Positions 46,169 through 55,535 of a stretch of 55,535 nucleotides of DNA are shown in pieces. The first letter of the stretch is position 1, and each line of letters opens with the position of its first letter. The notes below the pieces were generated by a model. It ran no database searches, had not been told where the DNA came from, and saw only the letters and a program-made list of their open reading frames with translations. The DNA comes from Nemertoderma westbladi (taxonomy: Eukaryota > Xenacoelomorpha > Nemertodermatida > Nemertodermatidae), in contig JAUCBJ010007020.1 in the NCBI GenBank assembly GCA_032718475.1, forward strand, positions 1 to 55,535, read 5' to 3'. Position numbers and translations under genes: made by a program.

Positions 46169-46588
46169 ATGGCTTCTTTAATTAAACATTGTGGCGGTTT
46201 ACGGGGCGCAACCCGTAGTATTTTACCACGTAATAAACTGGGATTCCAGAACCCATTAGGCCTAATCGATTCGAGATGCGCGAGTTTTCTACCCAAGACG
46301 AACCCGTCCTCGGTACAGGTATCGAAACCGAAACAGCTCGGTACTCTAGACTCCACCGCTGAGTTCGCCATCGCCCGGGTGGACGATCTAATGAACTGGG
46401 CGCGGTCCAACTCTCTATGGCCGCTCACTTTCGGGCTGGCTTGCTGCGCCGTAGAAATGATGCACATGGCGGCCCCTCGCTACGATATGGATCGCTTCGG
46501 GATCGTGTTCCGCGCGACTCCCAGACAGGCTGACTGCATCATCGTAGCCGGAACTCTCACAAACAAAATGGCTCCGGCGTTGCGTAAG
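46169..46588 (+). CDS. NDUFS7: NADH:ubiquinone oxidoreductase subunit S7 (PSST), first coding exon
   Basis: Core mitochondrial complex I subunit that carries iron-sulphur cluster N2 and lines the quinone site. This exon encodes residues 1-140. Residues 1-33 have no acidic residue and several Arg/Lys (a matrix-targeting presequence). The conserved core starts near residue 65: [20 protein letters not shown] with the tandem cluster-ligating cysteines 92-93, then [11 protein letters not shown] and [14 protein letters not shown]. Reading then hits the splice donor AAG|GTAAGT (GT at 46589), phase 0; beyond it the frame turns to non-homologous sequence and a stop. The remaining third of the protein (about 70 residues with the two further Cys ligands) is not found in the next 1.2 kb or in the satellite, so later exons must lie beyond the window, or the gene is truncated. 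Confidence 0.96.
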
Positions 46589-47039
46589 GTAAGTTCGGGT
46601 ATTGTAGCATGTAGTACAGCCTACAGCGTACACGATCGGAGATGATAAAGATTGAGTTCAAAAACAGATATTTATATAAATCTCTCGATATATTTATATG
46701 TCAGTATGTGTGTATATGCATTGTATTATGCAGTTTATCAGTTTTTAAATCAATAGTACAGTACTGTATTCCGGCAATTGGTTCTGGCTAGTTTACGGTT
46801 TAAATAATTAAATTCCGGTTGTAAATAATGTTGAATAATGTCAGTTTAATTACCCATCTGGTTATGCGTTTCGTAAAACTCTCTAGACACCATAGGTTAT
46901 ATAATTATACTGTAGGGAGGCGTACTACTGTACTAAATATATGAATTTACAAGGATGTGCTAATCTTCAATACATTCCTTTTTTAATATCCAATAATTAT
47001 CTCTTACAGTCTTAAACACTATAAACACCCCCTAGAAAC
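46589..47039 (+). other. Start of NDUFS7 intron
   Basis: Begins with the donor GTAAGT. AT-rich with no exon-like match to the rest of NDUFS7. Confidence 0.8.
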
Positions 47040-47575
47040 CAGATCCATTACCCAACCCCCCACGCCACTTACACACCGATTGATTATTTACCCCCCACTG
47101 CCCCCCCCCCCCCTCCTTCTCCCATTAACGGATCATCTTACACACCCATTATTTTCCCCGACTGCACCCATTAACTTATCCACTTACACACCCATTATTT
47201 ACCCCGACTGCCCCCCCCCCCCCTCCCCCCTCCCTCCCCCCATTAACTGATCCACTTACACAACACACCCATTATTTAACTCCAACTGCCCCCCTCCCCC
47301 CATTAACTGATCCACTTACACACCCATTATTTAACCCCAACTGCCCCCCTCCCCCCATTAACTGATCCACTTACACACCCATTATTTAACCCCAATTGCC
47401 CCCCTCCCCCCATTAACTGATCCTCTTACACACCCATTATTTAACTCCAACTGCCCCCTCCCCCCATTAACTGATCCACTTACACACCCATTATTTAACC
47501 CCAACTGCCCCCCTCCCCCCATTAACTGATCCACTTACACACCCATGATTTACCCCCACTGCCCTTCCTCACCCA
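47040..47575. repeat. 55-bp minisatellite
   Basis: About eight to nine copies of a 55-bp unit (ATTAACTGATCCACTTACAC, ACCCATTATTTAACCCCAAC, TGCCCCCCTCCCCCC). AATTAACTG landmarks lie 55 bp apart at 47302 and 47357 in the regular part; the first copies vary in C-run length. Confidence 0.93.
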
Positions 47576-47793
47576 ATTAACTGATACACCAAAGAAATTT
47601 TCTTAAGCGGATCAGAGCCCGTTTGGGTCATCAGTATTTTCCGAACTGGTGTGCATCGATAATACTTCGTAAAAGGGTGAATTATATATCAGTGATCGGT
47701 TTTCAAGGCGGTCGTACCTGGAAATTCTTTCAGATCATTTAAAGCTAAGGATTGCTCTCTCCCGTTTTCTAACTTCTTCACATCACTTAAATA
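47576..47793. other. Unique spacer between the 55-bp and 27-bp arrays
   Basis: No gene or exon recognised; the missing NDUFS7 exon is not here. Confidence 0.7.
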
Positions 47794-48574
47794 TTGAAAG
47801 AGGACGGTGGTCTAACACTATTGAGAGGTGAAGGTGGTCTAACACTATTGAGAGAGGAAGGTGGTCTAACACTATTGAGAGGTGAAGGTGGTCTAACACT
47901 ATTGAGAGATGAAGGTGGTCTAACACTATTGAGAGATGAAGGTGGTCTAACACTATTGAGAGGTGAAGGTGGTCTAACCCTATTGAGAGATGAAGGTGGT
48001 CTAACACTATTGAGAGATGAAGGTGGTCTAACACTATTGAGAGATGAAGGTGGTCTAACACTATTGAGAGATGAAGGTGGTCTAACACTATTGAGAGGTG
48101 AAGGTGGTCTAACACTATTGAGAGAGGAAGGTGGTCTAACCCTATTGAGAGATGAAGGTGGTCTAACACTATTGAGAGATGAAGGTGGTCTAACACTATT
48201 GAGAGATGAAGGTGGTCTAACACTATTGAGAGATGAAGGTGGTCTAACACTATTGAGAGATGAAGGTGGTCTAACACTATTGAGAGGTGAAGGTGGTCTA
48301 ACACTATTGAGAGATGAAGGTGGTCTAACACTATTGAGAGATGAAGGTGGTCTAACACTATTGAGAGATGAAGGTGGTCTAACACTATTGAGAGATGAAG
48401 GTGGTCTAACACTATTGAGAGATGAAGGTGGTCTAACACTATTGAGAGAGGAAGGTGGTCTAACACTATTGAGAGATGAAGGTGGTCTAACACTATTGAG
48501 AGGTGAAGGTGGTCTAACACTATTGAGAGGTGAAGGTGGTCTAACACTATTGAGAGATGAAGGTGGTCTAACAC

Positions 48575-51500
48575 TATTGAGAGATGAAGGTGGTCTAACA
48601 CTATTGAGAGGTGAAGGTGGTTTAACCCTATTGAGAGATGAAGGTGGTCTAACACTATTGAGAGGTGAAAGTGGTCTAACACTATTGCGAGATGAAGGTG
48701 GTCTAACACTATTGAGAGATGAAGGTGGTCTAACACTATTGAGAGATGAAGGTGGTCTAACACTATTGAGAGAGGAAGGTGGTCTAACACTATTGAGAGG
48801 TGAAGGTGGTCTAACACTATTGCGAGATGAAGGTGGTCTAACACTATTGAGAGGTGAAGGTGGTCTAACACTATTGAGAGGTGAAGGTGGTTTAACCCTA
48901 TTGAGAGATGAAGGTGGTCTAACACTATTGAGAGATGAAGGTGGTCTAACACTATTGAGAGATGAAGGTGGTCTAACACTATTGAGAGAGGAAGGTGGTC
49001 TAACACTATTGAGAGGTGAAGGTGGTCTAACCCTATTGAGAGATGAAGGTGGTCTAACACTATTGAGAGATGAAGGTGGTCTAACACTATTGAGAGGTGA
49101 AGGTGGTTTAACCCTATTGAGAGATGAAGGTGGTCTAACACTATTGAGAGATGAAGGTGGTCTAACACTATTGAGAGATGAAGGTGGTCTAACACTATTG
49201 AGAGAGGAAGGTGGTCTAACACTATTGAGAGGTGAAGGTGGTCTAACCCTATTGAGAGGTGAAGGTGGTCTAACACTATTGAGAGGTGAAGGTGGTCTAA
49301 CCCTATTGAGAGGTGAAGGTGGTCTAACACTATTGAGAGATGAAGGTGGTCTAACACTATTGAGAGGTGAAGGTGGTCTAACACTATTGAGAGATGAAGG
49401 TGGTCTAACACTATTGAGAGATGAAGGTGGTCTAACACTATTGAGAGATGAAGGTGGTCTAACACTATTGAGAGGTGAAGGTGGTCTAACCCTATTGAGA
49501 GATGAAGGTGGTCTAACCCTATTGAGAGATGAAGGTGGTCTAACACTATTGAGAGATGAAGGTGGTCTAACACTATTGAGAGATGAAGGTGGTCTAACAC
49601 TATTGAGAGGTGAAGGTGGTCTAACCCTATTGAGAGATGAAGGTGGTCTAACCCTATTGAGAGATGAAGGTGGTCTAACCCTATTGAGAGATGAAGGTGG
49701 TCTAACACTATTGAGAGATGAAGGTGGTCTAACACTATTGAGAGATGAAGGTGGTCTAACACTATTGAGAGATGAAGGTGGTCTAACACTATTGAGAGAT
49801 GAAGGTGGTCTAACACTATTGAGAGATGAAGGTGGTCTAACACTATTGAGAGGTGAAGGTGGTCTAACACTATTGAGAGATGAAGGTGGTCTAACACTAT
49901 TGAGAGAGGAAGGTGGTCTAACACTATTGAGAGATGAAGGTGGTCTAACACTATTGAGAGATGAAGGTGGTCTAACACTATTGAGAGGTGAAGGTGGTCT
50001 AACCCTATTGAGAGATGAAGGTGGTCTAACACTATTGAGAGATGAAGGTGGTCTAACACTATTGAGAGATTAAGGTGGTCTAACACTATTGAGAGAGGAA
50101 GGTGGTCTAACACTATTGAGAGAGGAAGGTGGTCTAACACTATTGAGAGGTGAAGGTGGTCTAACACTATTGAGAGATGAAGGTGGTCTAACACTATTGA
50201 GAGATGTAGGTGGTCTAACACTATTGAGAGATGAAGGTGGTCTAACACTATTGAGATGTGAAGGTGGTCTAACACTATTGAGAGATGAAGGTGGTCTAAC
50301 ACTATTGAGAGATGAAGGTGGTCTAACACTATTGAGAGATGAAGGTGGTCTAACACTATTGAGAGAGGAAGGTGGTCTAACACTATTGAGAGAGGAAGGT
50401 GGTCTAACACTATTGAGAGGTGAAGGTGGTCTAACACTATTGAGAGATGAAGGTGGTCTAACACTATTGAGAGATGAAGGTGGTCTAACACTATTGAGAG
50501 GTGAAGGTGGTCTAACACTATTGAGAGATGAAGGTGGTCTAACACTATTGAGAGATGAAGGTGGTCTAACACTATTGAGAGATGAAGGTGGTCTAACACT
50601 ATTGAGATGTGAAGGTGGTCTAACACTATTGAGAGATGAAGGTGGTCTAACACTATTGAGAGATGAAGGTGGTCTAACACTATTGAGAGAGGAAGGTGGT
50701 CTAACACTATTGAGAGAGGAAGGTGGTCTAACACTATTGAGAGAGGAAGGTGGTCTAACACTATTGAGAGATGAAGGTGGTCTAACACTATTGAGAGGTG
50801 AAGGTGGTTTAACCCTATTGAGAGATGAAGGTGGTCTAACACTATTGAGAGGTGAAAGTGGTCTAACACTATTGCGAGATGAAGGTGGTCTAACACTATT
50901 GAGAGATGAAGGTGGTCTAACACTATTGAGAGATGAAGGTGGTCTAACACTATTGAGAGAGGAAGGTGGTCTAACACTATTGAGAGGTGAAGGTGGTCTA
51001 ACACTATTGCGAGATGAAGGTGGTCTAACACTATTGAGAGGTGAAGGTGGTCTAACACTATTGAGAGGTGAAGGTGGTTTAACCCTATTGAGAGATGAAG
51101 GTGGTCTAACACTATTGAGAGATGAAGGTGGTCTAACACTATTGAGAGATGAAGGTGGTCTAACACTATTGAGAGAGGAAGGTGGTCTAACACTATTGAG
51201 AGGTGAAGGTGGTCTAACCCTATTGAGAGATGAAGGTGGTCTAACACTATTGAGAGATGAAGGTGGTCTAACACTATTGAGAGGTGAAGGTGGTTTAACC
51301 CTATTGAGAGATGAAGGTGGTCTAACACTATTGAGAGATGAAGGTGGTCTAACACTATTGAGAGATGAAGGTGGTCTAACACTATTGAGAGAGGAAGGTG
51401 GTCTAACACTATTGAGAGGTGAAGGTGGTCTAACCCTATTGAGAGGTGAAGGTGGTCTAACACTATTGAGAGGTGAAGGTGGTCTAACCCTATTGAGAGG

Positions 51501-52976
51501 TGAAGGTGGTCTAACACTATTGAGAGATGAAGGTGGTCTAACACTATTGAGAGGTGAAGGTGGTCTAACACTATTGAGAGATGAAGGTGGTCTAACACTA
51601 TTGAGAGATGAAGGTGGTCTAACACTATTGAGAGATGAAGGTGGTCTAACACTATTGAGAGGTGAAGGTGGTCTAACCCTATTGAGAGATGAAGGTGGTC
51701 TAACCCTATTGAGAGATGAAGGTGGTCTAACACTATTGAGAGATGAAGGTGGTCTAACACTATTGAGAGATGAAGGTGGTCTAACACTATTGAGAGGTGA
51801 AGGTGGTCTAACCCTATTGAGAGATGAAGGTGGTCTAACCCTATTGAGAGATGAAGGTGGTCTAACCCTATTGAGAGATGAAGGTGGTCTAACACTATTG
51901 AGAGATGAAGGTGGTCTAACACTATTGAGAGATGAAGGTGGTCTAACACTATTGAGAGATGAAGGTGGTCTAACACTATTGAGAGATGAAGGTGGTCTAA
52001 CACTATTGAGAGATGAAGGTGGTCTAACACTATTGAGAGGTGAAGGTGGTCTAACACTATTGAGAGATGAAGGTGGTCTAACACTATTGAGAGAGGAAGG
52101 TGGTCTAACACTATTGAGAGATGAAGGTGGTCTAACACTATTGAGAGATGAAGGTGGTCTAACACTATTGAGAGGTGAAGGTGGTCTAACCCTATTGAGA
52201 GATGAAGGTGGTCTAACACTATTGAGAGATGAAGGTGGTCTAACACTATTGAGAGATTAAGGTGGTCTAACACTATTGAGAGAGGAAGGTGGTCTAACAC
52301 TATTGAGAGAGGAAGGTGGTCTAACACTATTGAGAGGTGAAGGTGGTCTAACACTATTGAGAGATGAAGGTGGTCTAACACTATTGAGAGATGTAGGTGG
52401 TCTAACACTATTGAGAGATGAAGGTGGTCTAACACTATTGAGATGTGAAGGTGGTCTAACACTATTGAGAGATGAAGGTGGTCTAACACTATTGAGAGAT
52501 GAAGGTGGTCTAACACTATTGAGAGATGAAGGTGGTCTAACACTATTGAGAGAGGAAGGTGGTCTAACACTATTGAGAGAGGAAGGTGGTCTAACACTAT
52601 TGAGAGGTGAAGGTGGTCTAACACTATTGAGAGATGAAGGTGGTCTAACACTATTGAGAGATGAAGGTGGTCTAACACTATTGAGAGGTGAAGGTGGTCT
52701 AACACTATTGAGAGATGAAGGTGGTCTAACACTATTGAGAGATGAAGGTGGTCTAACACTATTGAGAGATGAAGGTGGTCTAACACTATTGAGATGTGAA
52801 GGTGGTCTAACACTATTGAGAGATGAAGGTGGTCTAACACTATTGAGAGATGAAGGTGGTCTAACACTATTGAGAGAGGAAGGTGGTCTAACACTATTGA
52901 GAGAGGAAGGTGGTCTAACACTATTGAGAGAGGAAGGTGGTCTAACACTATTGAGAGATGAAGGTGGTCTAACACT
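48575..52976. repeat. Two tandem 2187-bp (81-unit) higher-order copies
   Basis: Rare variants recur exactly 2187 bp apart: GGTGAAAGTGG at 48664 and 50851, the AGAGATTAAGG stop variant at 50071 and 52258, and the GATGTAGG variant near 50213 and 52400. Copy one is about 48575-50761, copy two about 50762-52948, with a short continuation. Confidence 0.93.
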
Positions 52977-52984
52977 ATTGAGAG

Positions 52985-54040
52985 ATGAAGATGGTCTAAC
53001 ACTATTGAGATAGGAAGGTGGTCTAACACTATTGAGAGATGAAGGTGGTCTAACACTATTGAGAGGTGAAGGTGGTCTAACACTATTGAGAGGTGAAGGT
53101 GGTCTAACACTATTGAGAGGTGAAGGTGGTCTAACACTATTGAGAGATGAAGGTGGTCTAACACTATTGAGAGATGAAGGTGGTCTAACACTATTGAGAG
53201 ATGAAGGTGGTCTAACACTATTGAGAGATGAAGGTGGTCTAACACTATTGAGAGATGAAGATGGTCTAACACTATTGAGATAGGAAGGTGGTCTAACACT
53301 ATTGAGAGATGAAGGTGGTCTAACACTATTGAGAGATGAAGGTGGTCTAACACTATTGAGAGGTGAAGGTGGTCTAACACTATTGAGAGGTGAAGGTGGT
53401 CTAACACTATTGAGAGGTGAAGGTGGTCTAACACTATTGAGAGATGAAGGTGGTCTAACACTATTGAGAGATGAAGGTGGTCTAACACTATTGAGAGGTG
53501 AAGGTGGTCTAACACTATTGAGAGATGAAGGTGGTCTAACACTATTGAGAGATGAAGATGGTCTAACACTATTGAGATAGGAAGGTGGTCTAACACTATT
53601 GAGAGAGGAAGGTGGTCTAACACTATTGAGAGAGGAAGGTGGTCTAACACTATTGAGAGATGAAGGTGGTCTAACACTATTGAGAGATGAAGATGGTCTA
53701 ACACTATTGAGATAGGAAGGTGGTCTAACACTATTGAGAGATGAAGGTGGTCTAACACTATTGAGAGGTGAAGGTGGTCTAACACTATTGAGAGATGAAG
53801 GTGGTCTAACACTATTGAGAGGTGAAGGTGGTCTAACACTATTGAGAGGTGAAGGTGGTCTAACACTATTGAGAGGTGAAGGTGGTCTAACACTATTGAG
53901 AGATGAAGGTGGTCTAACACTATTGAGAGGTGAAGGTGGTCTAACACTATTGAGAGATGAAGGTGGTCTAACACTATTGAGAGATGAAGGTAGTCTAACA
54001 CTATTGAGAGATGAAGATGGTCTAACACTATTGAGATAGG
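52985..54040. repeat. Small higher-order blocks ending in GAAGATGG...GATAGGAAGG
   Basis: The doublet GATGAAGATGG, then TTGAGATAGG occurs five times (TAG at about 53011, 53281, 53578, 53713, 54037). It marks blocks of 10, 11, 5 and 12 units that were copied with internal gain and loss. Confidence 0.9.
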
Positions 54041-55535
54041 AAGGTGGTCTAACACTATTGAGAGATGAAGGTGGTCTAACACTATTGAGAGGTGAAGGTG
54101 GTCTAACACTATTGAGAGGTGAAGGTGGTCTAACACTATTGAGAGATGAAGGTGGCCTAACACTATTGAGAGATGAAGGTGGTCTAACACTATTGAGAGA
54201 TGAAGGTGGTCTAACACTATTGAGTGAGGAAGGTGGTCTAACACTATTGAGTGAGGAAGGTGGTCTAACACTATTGAGTGAGGAAGGTGGTCTAACACTA
54301 TTGAGAGATGGAGGTGGTCTAACACTATTGAGAGGTGAAGGTGGTCTAACACTATTGAGAGATGAAGGTGGTCTAACACTATTGAGAGATGAAGGTGGTC
54401 TAACACTATTGAGAGGTGAAGGTGGTCTAACACTATTGAGAGGTGAAGGTGGTCTAACACTATTGAGAGATGAAGGTGGTCTAACACTATTGCGAGATGA
54501 AGGTGGTCTAACACTATTGAGAGGTGAAGGTGGTCTAACACTATTGAGAGATGAAGGTGGTCTAACACTATTGAGAGATGAAGGTGGTCTAACACTATTG
54601 AGAGGTGAAGGTGGTCTAACACTATTGAGAGATGAAGGTGGTCTAACACTATTGAGAGGTGAAGGTGGTCTAACACTATTGAGAGGTGAAGGTGGTCTAA
54701 CACTATTGAGAGATGAAGGTGGTCTAACACTATTGAGAGGTGAAGGTGGTCTAACACTATTGAGAGATGAAGGTGGTCTAACACTATTGAGATATGAAGG
54801 TGGTCTAACACTATTGAGAGATGAAGGTGGTCTAACACTATTGAGAGATGAAGGTGGTCTAACACTATTGAGAGATGAAGGTGGTCTAACACTATTGAAA
54901 GAGGAAGGTGGTCTAACACTATTGAGAGATGAAGGTGGTCTAACACTATTGAGAGAGGAAGGTGGTCTAACACTATTGAGAGATGAAGGTGGTCTAACAC
55001 TATTGAGAGAGGAAGGTGGTCTAACACTATTGAGAGATGAAGGTGGTCTAACACTATTGAGAGAGGAAGGTGGTCTAACACTATTGAGAGATGAAGGTGG
55101 TCTAACACTATTGAGAGGTGAAGGTGGTCTAACCCTATTGAGAGATGAAGGTGGTCTAACACTATTGAGAGATGAAGGTGGTCTAACACTATTGAGAGAT
55201 GAAGGTGGTCTAACACTATTGAGAGATGAAGGTGGTATAACACTATTGAGAGATGAAGGTGGTCTAACACTATTGAGAGATGAAGGTGGTCTAACACTAT
55301 TGAGAGGTGAAGGTGGTATAACACTATTGAGAGATGAAGGTGGTCTAACACTATTGAGAGATGAAGGTGGTCTAACACTATTGAGAGATGAAGGTGGTCT
55401 AACACTATTGAGAGGTGAAGGTGGTCTAACACTATTGAGAGAGGAAGGTGGTCTAACACTATTGAGAGATGAAGGTGGTCTAACACTATTGAGAGATGAA
55501 GGTGGTCTAACACTATTGAGAGGTGAAGGTGGTAT

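Larger units (their letters stand above)
47794..55535. repeat. 27-bp minisatellite, about 287 units, continues past the window
   Basis: At least 7.74 kb of the unit CTAACACTATTGAGAGATGA followed by AGGTGGT (27 bp). Variation is concentrated at a few sites: GATGAA/GGTGAA/GAGGAA, ACACTA/ACCCTA, rare TTGCGA and GGTTTAA. No indels were seen, so phase is kept from end to end. The plus frame (GGLTLLRDE per unit) is broken by amplified stop variants (50071, 52258, 53011, 53281 and later). The minus frame (LDHLHLSIV per unit) is open from near the window end (55513) to 47783, 2576 codons. No start context, promoter or unique flanking coding sequence supports a gene. Confidence 0.97.

Noticed and set aside
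46589-46645. Continuation of the NDUFS7 frame past codon 140
   Set aside because: Similarity to the family stops exactly at a consensus splice donor and a stop codon follows within 20 codons; this is intron.
46590-47793. Search for the remaining NDUFS7 exon before the 27-bp array
   Set aside because: No frame shows the expected cysteine-containing C-terminal region; the sequence is AT-rich spacer and the 55-bp array.

Overview
This is a stretch of animal nuclear DNA, most likely from a marine invertebrate. The evidence is two conserved metazoan-type genes with eukaryotic features (CDK11, and a first exon of NDUFS7 ending in a GTAAGT splice donor), a BEL/Pao LTR retrotransposon, LINE and SINE fossils, and AT-rich spacers full of TAGGCCTA and ACCGGT palindromes. 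The sequence alone does not fix the phylum. Only about 2.6 kb is host coding sequence; nearly everything else is satellite DNA or mobile-element DNA at various stages of decay.

Layout. 1-1263: spacer. 1264-5375: 34-bp minisatellite, pyrimidine-rich on the plus strand, with 297-bp and 242-bp higher-order repeats. 5701-8967: 42-bp minisatellite with a 1004-bp higher-order duplication. 10551-12752 (minus): CDK11 in a single open reading frame of 733 codons. 12921-15506: element bounded by a GGTGTAACAGAT inverted repeat and filled with a roughly 54-bp repeat. 15621-17427: probable second inverted-repeat element. 17436-22140: large imperfect palindrome whose left arm was invaded by a smaller element.

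23308-39284: a complete 16-kb BEL/Pao retrotransposon with 1151/1160-bp LTRs and a TATGG target duplication. It carries gag, protease, reverse transcriptase, RNase H and integrase in broken frames, plus an unidentified, decayed extra ORF 3' of pol. 39564-42299: an inverted-repeat DNA element with a CCATGC target duplication, inserted into a fossil LINE and itself hit by a solo LTR of the same Pao family (ATGTT duplication). 43480-45300: repeats, a LINE fossil, a 25-G run and a tRNA-derived SINE. 45530-46076: inverted-repeat element ending 92 bp before the NDUFS7 start codon. 46169-46588: NDUFS7 exon encoding residues 1-140. 47040-47570: 55-bp minisatellite. 47794 to the window end: 27-bp minisatellite of about 287 units, with 2187-bp higher-order repeats and an unbroken minus-strand frame of more than 2500 codons.

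The two host genes belong to unrelated pathways (transcription and splicing kinase; mitochondrial complex I) and show no sign of joint function. The interest lies in the mobile-element stratigraphy, which can be resolved to the base from target duplications and interrupted reading frames, in the extra 3' ORF of the Pao element, and in a giant minisatellite that appears to lie inside an NDUFS7 intron.
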